Shown here in pieces: positions 26,381 through 35,437 of a DNA stretch of 64,000 bases. The notes under the pieces were generated by a model. It was not told the DNA's origin. It searched no databases and saw only the letters and a program-made list of their open reading frames with translations. The stretch lies in NCBI GenBank assembly GCA_027625095.1, contig JAQBXN010000009.1, forward strand, positions 1 through 64,000, in the 5' to 3' direction. Positions within the stretch are counted from its first letter, which is position 1. Every line of letters starts with the position of its first letter. This stretch comes from Planctomycetota bacterium (lineage in GTDB: Bacteria > Planctomycetota > PUPC01 > JACPCR01). The translations under genes were made by a program, and so were the position numbers.

Positions 26381-28252
26381 ATGTCTCAAGTCGTCACTGG
26401 AATTGATATTGGCACTCATTCCATAAAGGTTGCCCAGATCCGCCAGACAGGCAAAGGCATCTCGCTCATCGCCGTCGGGAGCGTTCCCCTGGAAGACATT
26501 TCGGGTGCTGCGGAAGGCAGACGCAAAGATGCCAAGATTGGTCTCCTGTTGCGGGACTTGATGAATGAGTCCGGTGTCCGAGGCAGATTTGCAGTAACAT
26601 CTGTGCCTGGGAAGAGACTTTTCTACCGCTACGTCCATGTGCCTCCCGTGCCTGCGTGGAAGCTCAAGGCCCTCATGCAATATGAGATCGAGGAGGAAAG
26701 TGAAGACAGCTCCCCCGGCGATGTATCTTACGATTACCGATTGCTGGACCTGCCCACCAAAGCAGCCGAATTCACGGTTATGGTCGCCATGGCCAAGGCC
26801 GAGGTGACTGACCATTCCATAGATGCGATGAGAGAAGCCGGAGTCCGCGTCCAGGACATATTTCCGGGCGCGATTTCCCTTTTCAATGTCTGGCGCAACA
26901 CCATTGACGGCGACGTGGAGGACACCTCTGTCATCCTCGATATCGGTGCAGACAGCATCGACATGGTCATACAGAGTTTTGGCCGCTTCTTCTTCACGCG
27001 AACATTAAGTAAAGCGGGGAATGCTTTCACCGAAGCGCTGCAGCAGGAGTTTGAATTACCTTTCCGTGAAGCAGAGAGTCTCAAGGTCGAACGCGGCAGA
27101 ATTCTCCCGTTCGATATGGATGACGATGAGGAAGAGGAGGAGGCCACCGCCCGGGATTATGACGTAAGGATCTCGGACGCACTCTCCGCAGTCGCCGATG
27201 ATTTGGCCAATGCGGTTCAGGCATCGTTGATGTTCTGCAGAACTCAACTGAAGCTGCCCGCATTGAAGGTCGACAAAATTGTTCTGTGCGGAGGAGGTTC
27301 CCTGGTTAATGGCCTGGATGCATACCTGAGTTCACGGTTACGCTATGACGTCGCATATTTCGACCTCAATGAGTCCATCCAGACGCGCAAACTGTATGGT
27401 ATTCAGAAAAAGGCAATGGCCGAAGCGCCAGGCCGTTTTGCCACGGCCATCGGCCTGGCTCTAACCGGCCTGAGGCGAAATCAGGATATCGCCATCAGCC
27501 TTCTTCCGGAAAAAGAAAAGAACCGCCGTAATTTTCATCTTACTGACAAATACCTGTATTACGGCGCCGCATGTGTTGCCGCTGTCCTGAGCCTTTCCAT
27601 GTATTCTTCATTCAAGATGGACGACGATCTTGGCAACAAAGAAAAGCAGTTCCTTACAGCGCTGGAAGGTGCCAAAGATAAGGCCAAGACCACCGAGAAA
27701 AAGCTGGATGAACTGGCGAAGAGAATGAACAAGGTAGACGCTATGCACTTGAGAGCCAACAGCTCAACAGAGACGTTCAACCTTCTCACACTCCTGAACG
27801 ATCCCACAATCGTACCCAAGCAGATCAACATCACTGAAATCTCATTGGGTGATTTGGAGCCAATTCATACTCAAAAAACAAACACCGGGTCAACTGAGGA
27901 CGCGACGGAGCTGCCGTCCGAAAGAATGGTGTTGCTCAGCGGGCAGGTCAGGACTGTGATACCTCCAGCCGTGACCCAGGAGCAACTGGAAAAAAGGCAG
28001 CAGCCCGAGCCTCCCATGGAAAACTATAAAGAAGGATTACGGATTATAGAAAAGCTGAACCGTAACCTGATGGAACAGAAAGAGGTGGTCTACCGGGCCT
28101 ACGTGCGTTCCGCCAATGCTTCCCCTGTGAGGGAAAAGGCCGGCCAGCCGCTTGATTTCAGTGTCGGCATAGACCTCGCCCCTAAGACCGTCGAAGCACG
28201 CCGCCTGTTTGCCAAAATCTCCCAATTGAAGTCCGAAGAGGAAGCCAAGTAA
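26381..28252 (+). CDS. pilM: PilM-PilN fusion protein
   Basis: 623 aa. Residues 1-365 are PilM, an actin-like ATPase: GIDIGTHSIKVAQI, DIGADSIDMVI and VLCGGGSLVNGLD. Immediately after, AISLLPEKEKNRR (371-383) matches the INLLP motif at the start of PilN, which in separate proteins binds PilM. It is followed by one membrane span (about 391-409), a coiled coil and a PilN-like periplasmic domain to the end. In most type IV pilus systems PilM and PilN are separate genes. The start at ATG 26381 has AAAGG upstream. It overlaps the next gene as TAATG. Confidence 0.85.
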   Translation: MSQVVTGIDIGTHSIKVAQIRQTGKGISLIAVGSVPLEDISGAAEGRRKDAKIGLLLRDLMNESGVRGRFAVTSVPGKRLFYRYVHVPPVPAWKLKALMQYEIEEESEDSSPGDVSYDYRLLDLPTKAAEFTVMVAMAKAEVTDHSIDAMREAGVRVQDIFPGAISLFNVWRNTIDGDVEDTSVILDIGADSIDMVIQSFGRFFFTRTLSKAGNAFTEALQQEFELPFREAESLKVERGRILPFDMDDDEEEEEATARDYDVRISDALSAVADDLANAVQASLMFCRTQLKLPALKVDKIVLCGGGSLVNGLDAYLSSRLRYDVAYFDLNESIQTRKLYGIQKKAMAEAPGRFATAIGLALTGLRRNQDIAISLLPEKEKNRRNFHLTDKYLYYGAACVAAVLSLSMYSSFKMDDDLGNKEKQFLTALEGAKDKAKTTEKKLDELAKRMNKVDAMHLRANSSTETFNLLTLLNDPTIVPKQINITEISLGDLEPIHTQKTNTGSTEDATELPSERMVLLSGQVRTVIPPAVTQEQLEKRQQPEPPMENYKEGLRIIEKLNRNLMEQKEVVYRAYVRSANASPVREKAGQPLDFSVGIDLAPKTVEARRLFAKISQLKSEEEAK

Positions 28253-29538
28253 TGCGCTTTTGGGAAGAGAACAAGAAGTTGATTACCTTTGCCGGAGTGT
28301 CTCTGTTTTCGCTCCTCGTGTTCCTCTATTGGTCTCTTTTCCCTTGGCCCTTCGGCAACACCTCGGCCCCAAATTATCGGCGGGTTCTGGCCTGGCCGTG
28401 GGGTAAATCCGCCGCCATCACTGAGCGAAAGGTACTGGGACTTGTGAGCGCACTCAAGGATTACTTTCCTGAACAAGAGCTCGAACCGGTATGGCACTCA
28501 CCCACAGCCGAAGTCATGTACGAGATTGGCCAGATAGCAGGTGTGCCTGTCAGCCGCTCGGAAAAGAGTAAGACTGCCGATCCCAAAGAAGGCACGGTAC
28601 CCCTTCGGGAATTCTTGAAGGAGGTAAACAATTACGAAACCGAACTGGGCAATCGTTACAACATGCTCCTGGAAACCCTGTCCCATGTCACCTACCAGCC
28701 ATTCAGGGTGCCTAAATGGGAAGAAGCTGGAGAGGCTGGATTTTATTTCATGCAGTTGAAGCAACAGATGCGGGCAGAACTCGATAAAATTGTCGAAGAC
28801 CTGGAAGAAACCAATCCATACAAGGGAACAATTGCGTATTCATACGATCCCAGGCTGGGCTATGAATTTGTAAACCCGCCCACCAGGGCCAAGACTCCAT
28901 TTCTTCTGATACAGATGGGCATCATCCGTGATGTAATCGAGCTCGCATTTCGAAACGGCATCATGAGGGTTACTACAATTTCCCCCGCACAGGCCCCCGA
29001 CAAGCGCGGCAGCGAGGGCGAGATTTTCTTTGAGGAATACCCCACCAACTTTGTGGTTAATGGTAACTTTTCGTCGATCAAGAAATTCTTGAATGCACTG
29101 GACGGCGTGCATGGCCAGATCGTGATCGACCCCGTGTCGAAGCTGACTTTCATCAACCAGGGCAGTAAGGACGGGCTACGCGACGGCGAACGGCTCATCA
29201 TCACTCGCGGAAAAGAGTTTGTTACCACAGCTTCCGTCGAGGAATTGCAGCCCGAAAAGGCACGTTTGTCATTGCATGAATTCAACGACGGATACAAGAA
29301 GATTGAACTGCAGAATGGAGATCGTGTCTGCAATCATTTTTATGTCCTGCGAACCATGAAAGTGACTCCGATTACAGACAATCTGAATTCCATTGATGCC
29401 CAGGCCGGTATGTTGCGAATGGATATCAGATTGGCAGCCGTTAGATTTACGGAAGGTGAAACAGTCCAGACCGCCGGCCCTTCTTCAAGGAAGCAAGGCG
29501 ATAAGGGCAAAAGTTCGGGCTACAACTACAAATGGTGA
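28252..29538 (+). CDS. PilO-like inner-membrane assembly protein
   Basis: 428 aa with a single N-terminal membrane span (about 10-30, LITFAGVSLFSLLVFLYWSLF) and a large periplasmic part with an alpha/beta PilO/GspM-like region (for example GNFSSIKKFLNALDGVHGQIVIDPV). It follows the PilM-PilN gene with a TAATG overlap and precedes a PilP-like gene by 11 bp. The gene order M-N-O-P supports the assignment better than sequence alone. It is longer than PilO (about 200 aa), with an insert of unknown role. Confidence 0.7.
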   Translation: MRFWEENKKLITFAGVSLFSLLVFLYWSLFPWPFGNTSAPNYRRVLAWPWGKSAAITERKVLGLVSALKDYFPEQELEPVWHSPTAEVMYEIGQIAGVPVSRSEKSKTADPKEGTVPLREFLKEVNNYETELGNRYNMLLETLSHVTYQPFRVPKWEEAGEAGFYFMQLKQQMRAELDKIVEDLEETNPYKGTIAYSYDPRLGYEFVNPPTRAKTPFLLIQMGIIRDVIELAFRNGIMRVTTISPAQAPDKRGSEGEIFFEEYPTNFVVNGNFSSIKKFLNALDGVHGQIVIDPVSKLTFINQGSKDGLRDGERLIITRGKEFVTTASVEELQPEKARLSLHEFNDGYKKIELQNGDRVCNHFYVLRTMKVTPITDNLNSIDAQAGMLRMDIRLAAVRFTEGETVQTAGPSSRKQGDKGKSSGYNYKW

Positions 29539-29549
29539 GGTAACGCTCA

Positions 29550-30389
29550 ATGGGGGGATCTCTAAAAACCATTCTCGGCGTGAATAAGTTTCAAGCAGTG
29601 TTTGTCGCAAGCGCGATGTTTCTGTTCTTTGTTTGCGTTCGAACCTACGCGCCCTTTCCGGAGTTCATCATGCCCCAGACTCAGGTGGTCAAGGATGAGC
29701 CCCTGCAGCAGACAACCGTCTCCATCGCTTCACTCCTGGAAGTTGGCCCGCACTGGCTCGAAGACAGTCGTGATACCTTCCGTATTCATCCTGATTTCAA
29801 ATCAAAGGTCATCGCCCCGCCCAAGCCCGTAGTGCCAATTGAAATTATCGTCCCACCCCCGCCGGTGGAAATCGTGAAGGTGGACACCACTCCGCCCTTG
29901 AGAGAAGTGCCAGAGTTGAAGGAGAACGAGATCATAGATCGCCCGCCCGTAGAACCGGAGCCGGAGCGAGTTTCTCCCATGGAGCAACTCGCCATGGTAG
30001 ACCGGATCACGGTCACCCGGCCGGATCCGCCCAAGGCCAAGGTCGATACAATAGCGCCCAAGCCCAAACCGGGGGTTGTGCCTGAGAAGCCCCAGGAAAG
30101 TATCGGGCGCGAAACTTTGACCCCCGAGCCCGAACCGGTAGTCGAGCCCATCGTGCCTTATGAGCTTCCCTTCCAGCTCCAGGGCATCATCCGCGCCAAC
30201 CAGGAAAAGGGGCCCCTCGTCATCCTCAAAGACAAAGAGAGCGGCGAACAGGTCCGTCGCTATCAGGGCCAGAAATTCAACGGCGTCATCATCAAGAAGA
30301 TCGGCCCAGGTACCGTAGAAGTGGAGGTGCCGGACAAAGGCCTGACCTTCCGTTATGTGGACACCATGCACAAGTGGCTTCCGATGTAA
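29550..30389 (+). CDS. PilP/GspC-like protein
   Basis: 279 aa: one membrane span near the N-terminus (about 13-30), a long Pro/Glu-rich linker (about 90-205) and a C-terminal beta domain (YELPFQLQGIIRANQEKGPLVILKDK ... VEVPDKGLTFRYVD) of the PilP or GspC HR type. Such proteins link the inner-membrane PilN/O complex to the secretin. It is last in the operon. The 160-bp gap to the convergent FHA gene holds imperfect inverted sequences (about 30418-30523) that may stop both transcripts. Confidence 0.75.
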   Translation: MGGSLKTILGVNKFQAVFVASAMFLFFVCVRTYAPFPEFIMPQTQVVKDEPLQQTTVSIASLLEVGPHWLEDSRDTFRIHPDFKSKVIAPPKPVVPIEIIVPPPPVEIVKVDTTPPLREVPELKENEIIDRPPVEPEPERVSPMEQLAMVDRITVTRPDPPKAKVDTIAPKPKPGVVPEKPQESIGRETLTPEPEPVVEPIVPYELPFQLQGIIRANQEKGPLVILKDKESGEQVRRYQGQKFNGVIIKKIGPGTVEVEVPDKGLTFRYVDTMHKWLPM

Positions 30390-30550
30390 GCCGCTGCTCC
30401 ACTGTCCCAGACATATCAAAGCTCCTGCCTTACCGCCTGCTCTTTGCCCACCTTTTTTGCCTCGGAGGGGCAGGGGCGCTGGTAGGCGCGACACCTTCGG
30501 TGCAAAAGATATGGGCAAAGCTCAGGAGTTTCGCGCGATCGGACTTCGGG

Positions 30551-32641
30551 CTAATCCTGCATGAGTTCCAGTATCCCCAGCCGTCTCCGTGAGTCGTCGT
30601 AGTGCCGGGTGCCAGGTTCGGCATAGATTAGAGCTTGTTTGAATGCTGCGATGGCTTCTTTGGTTTCTTTTCTATTCTCGAGGACCAGGCCATCCTGGTA
30701 AGCCTTCTGCGCTCTGGACCTGAGGTCTTCGAGACCACGCTTGCCAAGGCGGCCTTCGGGGTCGTCGCGCTGGGCAAGAGTGAAGAGATCCCTGGCTTTG
30801 GAAAAGTCGCCATCCTTTAAGGCCTGCTCCGCCATACGCTCGTATTCGGCTGCGAAGTCGCGGCGTTTGTTTTCGAAGTCATCGAGCTTCTGCACTGCCT
30901 GCTTGTTGTAGCCGTTTTCCGTGTCTGGCTCGATGGTGGTTACCTCTTCCCACTTGGAGCGGGCCTTTTCGTATTCCTTCTCTTTAAAGAGCTGTTCGGC
31001 CTGCTGCATCGCCATCACCACTCGGCGAATCTTGGCCTTGGTCGGCTCGTCGAGCCCGACGTTTTCCTCCTCCATGAGTTCCAGCGCGGCCTCGCCGTTG
31101 CCAGCGGTATACAGGTCAAGGACTTTGTTGAGGTGCTTATCTTTCGAGCGCCGGTTGAGCTCCTCCTGAACGGTCTCCTTCAGCGCGTCCGATTCGGGAC
31201 GATATGGTGAAGTTGCGTCTACCTTGGCCAGAAGAGTCATGGCGGCTGCAAGCTCGTCCTTCACCTGTTTTTCTTTGGCCTCCTCCAGGAAGGTGGAATG
31301 GGTCTGCCATTTTCTGATGTCATCGAGCTGTCTGGAAAATGTGTCCGGTTCATCGGTGAACTGGTCGGCCTTTTCGTAATTCTGGATGGCAGTTTCCCAC
31401 GTACGGGTACTGATGTCGTTTTTAGCCAGGGCCTCGTATTTGGCTGCACAGCTTGCCTTGGCCTGAACGATGGGATCTTTTGCCCGCAGGTATGAAGGGC
31501 TGGCTTTGGGGACTTTTTGAAGAGTGTCGAGCGCGGCCTCAGGGTCGTTCCTCTTTAGCTGGTCAAGCCCCCGGCTGACGACGGCCTGGAATTTTTTCTC
31601 AGTGAGAACCCATTCCTGTTTTATCTTGGCGAATGCCTCGACTTTCGAAGTGGAATAAACCGAGTTCTTCAACTCGTTGAAGTTGGTGAAGAGCGTATCC
31701 CAGTCGTATGAGAGTGGGTCGGAACTGCCGGCCTCCAACTTGTCTGTGACGTCTGCGAGGACTTTTCCGATGCTGTATTCCGGCTTCCAGCCGTGGGCAC
31801 GCAGAAAGATTTTCTTGGCGGATTCGTAATCATTCCGTTCCAGGAGTGAGACGCCCTCGTCTACCGCGGCGATAAATTCCATTTTGTCTGGCGGCCTGGG
31901 CCCCTGCTTCGGCGGTGGAGGCTTCAGCAGTATGCTGGCGCATACCAAAAGGATCACCAGAGCGCCCACTCCGGCAATGACTAGTTTGAGTGGGCTTCGC
32001 TGTGCAGGGAGAGCTTCTGCTTGAACGGGGTCTCCCTCTTCGGCGGCACCCGTCTGGTGCTTGGGAACGATTTCGACTTCACGGCCGGTGGTGGGATCTT
32101 TGAGATACCATTTGCCATCCTTCTGAACGAGCTGGGGGCCCACGGCCAGTGCGCCGGTTTGGGCGGGCTCTTCGTACTTGACGGGTACAAATCGCTGGTC
32201 TACCGGGGTGTCTTCCTGTTTTGGGGGACGATCTTCGACAAAGCCCAACTCTTCCTGCGGTGCGTTCTTATCAGTCTCCTCAGTTGAAACGTCATCGAAA
32301 CGGACGGGGCGGTCATTGTCGACGGGGGTAGCATCGACCATGGTGGCATCTGATTCAGCGCCACCACCTTCGAAGGTAATTTTGAACTTGCCGAGCCCGA
32401 TCAGGTCGCCATCGGCGAGCGAAATCTCTTTTACCTTCTGCTCATTAACAAAAATGCCGTTGCTGCTGTGAAGGTCACGAATGATGATCTCGTTGCCTTT
32501 GACGGTAATCTCGGCGTGCTCCCGACTTACGCCCTTGGTGGGTATGACGAGGCCGCAATCTTTTGAGCGACCGATGGATACCGTCCCTTCTTTGAGGGGA
32601 TATATCTGCTTTTCACCATCGATATAACAGACAAGTCTCAT
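30551..32641 (-). CDS. FHA domain membrane protein with TPR-like region
   Basis: 696 aa. The N-terminal FHA domain (1-95) has the phosphothreonine-binding residues GRSKDCG, GVSREHAEI and SSNGIFVN. One membrane span (LKLVIAGVGALVILLVCASILL) follows a charged linker near residue 220-240. The rest is an alpha-helical, TPR-like domain rich in Lys and Glu. The topology puts the FHA in the cytoplasm and the repeats in the periplasm. It is the last gene of the Tad operon and stands 6 bp from a second FHA gene. A role in regulating pilus assembly by protein phosphorylation is likely but unproven. Confidence 0.8.
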   Translation of the reverse strand: MRLVCYIDGEKQIYPLKEGTVSIGRSKDCGLVIPTKGVSREHAEITVKGNEIIIRDLHSSNGIFVNEQKVKEISLADGDLIGLGKFKITFEGGGAESDATMVDATPVDNDRPVRFDDVSTEETDKNAPQEELGFVEDRPPKQEDTPVDQRFVPVKYEEPAQTGALAVGPQLVQKDGKWYLKDPTTGREVEIVPKHQTGAAEEGDPVQAEALPAQRSPLKLVIAGVGALVILLVCASILLKPPPPKQGPRPPDKMEFIAAVDEGVSLLERNDYESAKKIFLRAHGWKPEYSIGKVLADVTDKLEAGSSDPLSYDWDTLFTNFNELKNSVYSTSKVEAFAKIKQEWVLTEKKFQAVVSRGLDQLKRNDPEAALDTLQKVPKASPSYLRAKDPIVQAKASCAAKYEALAKNDISTRTWETAIQNYEKADQFTDEPDTFSRQLDDIRKWQTHSTFLEEAKEKQVKDELAAAMTLLAKVDATSPYRPESDALKETVQEELNRRSKDKHLNKVLDLYTAGNGEAALELMEEENVGLDEPTKAKIRRVVMAMQQAEQLFKEKEYEKARSKWEEVTTIEPDTENGYNKQAVQKLDDFENKRRDFAAEYERMAEQALKDGDFSKARDLFTLAQRDDPEGRLGKRGLEDLRSRAQKAYQDGLVLENRKETKEAIAAFKQALIYAEPGTRHYDDSRRRLGILELMQD

Positions 32642-32647
32642 AAGGGA

Positions 32648-33916
32648 CTACCTTCTTCGCCGGATCGCTAGAATGTGCCCGGTCATCTGGTGCTGAGGGT
32701 CTTTGGGATCGGGGAGGAGAAGGAGGATGCGTTCAAGCAGCCGGTTAGCAATCTCTCTATCCGTGTTTTCTCTTGCCGTCTGGTACTCGGCCTTGAGCTT
32801 CTTTACCTCCTCGTCTATCAGGTTTTCGCACTCCAGAACTTTCTGCTGGGCGTCCTGGTAGTCAAAATTTTCGGAGGCTCTGAATGGAAGCAGAAGTCTT
32901 TCGGCTTTCTTAAAATCCTGCCATGCCGCGGCATAAGACAAGCGATTCAGATGGCTTCTGCCGGATCGTATCAAGAGGCGACCCTGGTGCAATCGCTGCG
33001 CATCAGACATACGAATCTCAGGGTCGGGGACCGTTTCTTCCTTCATGTTGCCCATGACGATAACGCGAATCTTTTCTCCGCGGGGCTTGCTGATGATCTC
33101 GGCCATGCCCGGTCCGATGGCTTTGATCTTGATGAAGACTTTGGACTCGTTCTCATTCTGCGGAATGAATTTCATCGGTTCTACAGCGACTTCGTGCTCG
33201 TCGTCCTCATTGCCTAAGTAGTAATCTTCGTAACCATAGGTGAACGCCAGGACGCGTACTTCACCCTTCTTCAAAATGTAATCCTGGGAGGGCTCCCACA
33301 GTCCCTTAAGCGTCTGCTGGTGCAGGAGATAAAAACCGAAACAGAGAATACCGACGAGGACGATCAGATAGAGAATCAGGCTGATACGAGCGAGGGCGGA
33401 GTCTTCTTTATCTCCGAGATTGATTTCAGGCTGGGCCTCACCGAAGAGGTCCATCGCTTCGATTTCCCCGACAGGCTGCGCATCAACTACGGGGGCTTCT
33501 TCCTCTTGCTGTTTCTTCTTCGGGCCGTCGAAAAGTTCTTCCCAGTTCCCGCCGCTCTGAGGTTCCGGCTGGTTCTTTGCCAGGGCTTTGCTCTTGGGCC
33601 CGCCGGATAACTGCTTGGAGGCACCGCCTTCCAGGAACAACACCTGAAAGTCGCCCAGCTTGAATTGCAGGCCGTGCATGAGCGGGCATTGCTGCACCCT
33701 GGTGCCATTAAATTCGATACCGTTATGGCTGCCGAGATCTTCGATGCTGTATTCGCCATCCTTGGCGTGGATGACGGCATGTCGGCGTGAGATGGAGCGA
33801 TGGCGAAGAACGATTTCGTTCTCAACGACCCTGCCGATCCGGTTTTCGCCCGGCTTCAGGACGAATTCCGTACCGTCGAGGTCTCCACCAACAATTGCGA
33901 TCTTGGCTTGTGCCAT
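32648..33916 (-). CDS. FHA domain membrane protein
   Basis: 422 aa with an N-terminal FHA domain (IGRVVENEIVLRHRSISRRH and SHNGIEFNG), an acidic linker, one membrane span (about 183-205, LILYLIVLVGILCFGFYLL) and a periplasmic part with a beta domain and a helical C-terminus. Its plan matches the neighbouring 696-aa FHA protein without the long repeat region. It starts 1 bp from the stop of the DUF192 gene, so it is in the same transcript. Confidence 0.8.
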   Translation of the reverse strand: MAQAKIAIVGGDLDGTEFVLKPGENRIGRVVENEIVLRHRSISRRHAVIHAKDGEYSIEDLGSHNGIEFNGTRVQQCPLMHGLQFKLGDFQVLFLEGGASKQLSGGPKSKALAKNQPEPQSGGNWEELFDGPKKKQQEEEAPVVDAQPVGEIEAMDLFGEAQPEINLGDKEDSALARISLILYLIVLVGILCFGFYLLHQQTLKGLWEPSQDYILKKGEVRVLAFTYGYEDYYLGNEDDEHEVAVEPMKFIPQNENESKVFIKIKAIGPGMAEIISKPRGEKIRVIVMGNMKEETVPDPEIRMSDAQRLHQGRLLIRSGRSHLNRLSYAAAWQDFKKAERLLLPFRASENFDYQDAQQKVLECENLIDEEVKKLKAEYQTARENTDREIANRLLERILLLLPDPKDPQHQMTGHILAIRRRR

Positions 33917-33917
33917 C

Positions 33918-34280
33918 TTAGTTCTCTAGGTGTTCGATCTTGAGTTTGTCACTGGTTTTCAGCTCACGGGCCTCGGCGCGTCCTGCGGCAATCTCAAGTA
34001 CATGGGCTGCTCCCCTGTGCGATGAAATACCCCAAGGCTGCAGGCGATGCACTATGTTCTCCACGATGAGGTTTCGATCAAGGTAAACAACATCGACAGG
34101 AAACTTCATAAAAAACATATGGATACTGTTACAAAACTCTATCAATAGGCCACCGTCTTCTTCCAGCCTCTCCCGCCCGAGTAGCCCCTTCATCTTCGAC
34201 CAGGGCGTCTTCGCAATCTGAAGCCCTTCGACGAGTACGTTATTCCTGGTTTCATTCAGTAGTCGAAGCTGAGTGGACAT
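33918..34280 (-). CDS. DUF192 family protein
   Basis: A 120-aa DUF192 protein: KMKGLLGRERLEEDGGLLI, the central SIHMFFMKFPVDVVYLDRN and AAHVLEIAAGRAEARELKTSD are typical. DUF192 is a small beta-barrel family of unknown function and is often found near Tad pilus genes, as here. No signal peptide is seen. It lies between tadC and the two FHA genes. Confidence 0.88.
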   Translation of the reverse strand: MSTQLRLLNETRNNVLVEGLQIAKTPWSKMKGLLGRERLEEDGGLLIEFCNSIHMFFMKFPVDVVYLDRNLIVENIVHRLQPWGISSHRGAAHVLEIAAGRAEARELKTSDKLKIEHLEN

Positions 34281-34281
34281 C

Positions 34282-34310
34282 GGATTCAGGATTCAGGATT
34301 CAGGATTCAG
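34282..34310. repeat. Tandem heptamer GGATTCA, four copies
   Basis: Four perfect GGATTCA units stand just upstream of the DUF192 start (its ATG at 34280), in the gap between DUF192 and tadC. Confidence 0.95.
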
Positions 34311-34383
34311 GCCACGCCTGAAGGCGTAACTCCAACTTTCTGCGATTAAGGTTTGTTCGGGCACTAAGAGTCTACAGGTCGAT

Positions 34384-34448
34384 TGAATCTTGAGTCTTAA
34401 ATCTTGCTCCCTGAATCTTGCTCCCTGAATCTTGAATCCTGAATTCTG
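34384..34448. repeat. Degenerate heptamer array TGAATCT type
   Basis: Nine consecutive 7-bp units (TGAATCT, TGAGTCT, TAAATCT, TGCTCCC, TGAATCT, TGCTCCC, TGAATCT, TGAATCC, TGAATTC) end 8 bp before the tadC stop. Its orientation is opposite to the array at 34282 in the same gap, so the two could pair with each other. Confidence 0.92.
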
Positions 34449-34456
34449 CCCTCATA

Positions 34457-35398
34457 TCACTGGGCAAGATACTTCAGAGCAAGAGGGCCGAAAATCATGA
34501 TGAATGCGGTTGGAAAGATAAAGAGGATCAGGGGGAACAGTAGCTTTACGGGCGCTTTCATGGCCATTTCTTCGGCTTCCTGAGCGCGGCGAACACGAAT
34601 GAAATCCGACTGAATTCGAAGGACAGGGCCCAGCGGAGCTCCGAGCTCATCTGTCTGAACCAGTGCGCTGACTACGGATGACAGTTCATAGACGGAGACA
34701 CGATCTGCGAGGTCGCGGAGCGCGTCCATTCTGACTTTTCCCATCTGGATTTCCTGGAGCAGAGTGCGAAATTCGTTCCCGAGGGCTGTGCCTCCGAGCT
34801 TTCCCGCGATGCGCTCAAGAGAGTTGGTGAAATCGAGCCCCGCCTCGACGGCGAGGGTAAGCAGGTCGAGCGCAAAAGGCAGGGACTTTCGAATGGCTTT
34901 TCGCCTCTGTTTGATTCTGTCGCTCAGCCAGAATCGGGGAAGGAAGAGCCCCGCAGCCAAGAAACAGAAAAGGATGACCGGCAACGGATACGCCAAATAG
35001 CAGAGGTAGCCGAACACACCGAACACAATCGTGCTCACTCCGAAGAGTCCCATGTATTCATCTGCGTCGAGCCCCTGCGGCCGACCTGCGGCCTGAAGGT
35101 CATGATCGATAGCGGACCGGAAGACCAGTAACACGGACTGTATCCCAGTCGCCCGATGCCGTTGGATAGCCCTCTCAGAATAGGGCCGGATGAGCCTGGC
35201 GAGTGGCCGGGCGAATGTCACGGCAAAGCGGAACAGGAAGGAGGTAGTCTCTTCCAGTCGCCCCTTCAGTCCCGCCGTCATTTTGTTATGGAGGTCAGTA
35301 TAGATCGTATAGATGGACCAGAAGAACAGACCCAGACTGATCCCGGCCAGGAAGTACATCCAGGGGTCTTGAATATCTTTCAGGAAATCAAATGACAT
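34457..35398 (-). CDS. tadC: TadC-like pilus platform protein
   Basis: 313 aa of the type II secretion F family: an N-terminal membrane span, a cytoplasmic part with LPFALDLLTLAVEAGLDFTNSLERIA and ELGAPLGPVLRIQSDFIRVRRAQEAEEMAMKAPVKLLFPL, and a C-terminal span pair (LILFIFPTAFIMIFGPLAL). TadC pairs with TadB to form the inner-membrane platform on which CpaF acts. It follows tadB by 39 bp. Confidence 0.9.
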   Translation of the reverse strand: MSFDFLKDIQDPWMYFLAGISLGLFFWSIYTIYTDLHNKMTAGLKGRLEETTSFLFRFAVTFARPLARLIRPYSERAIQRHRATGIQSVLLVFRSAIDHDLQAAGRPQGLDADEYMGLFGVSTIVFGVFGYLCYLAYPLPVILFCFLAAGLFLPRFWLSDRIKQRRKAIRKSLPFALDLLTLAVEAGLDFTNSLERIAGKLGGTALGNEFRTLLQEIQMGKVRMDALRDLADRVSVYELSSVVSALVQTDELGAPLGPVLRIQSDFIRVRRAQEAEEMAMKAPVKLLFPLILFIFPTAFIMIFGPLALKYLAQ

Positions 35399-35437
35399 GG
35401 GGGAAGAAAGGTTGATGAGTAATGGGTATTACGTTCC

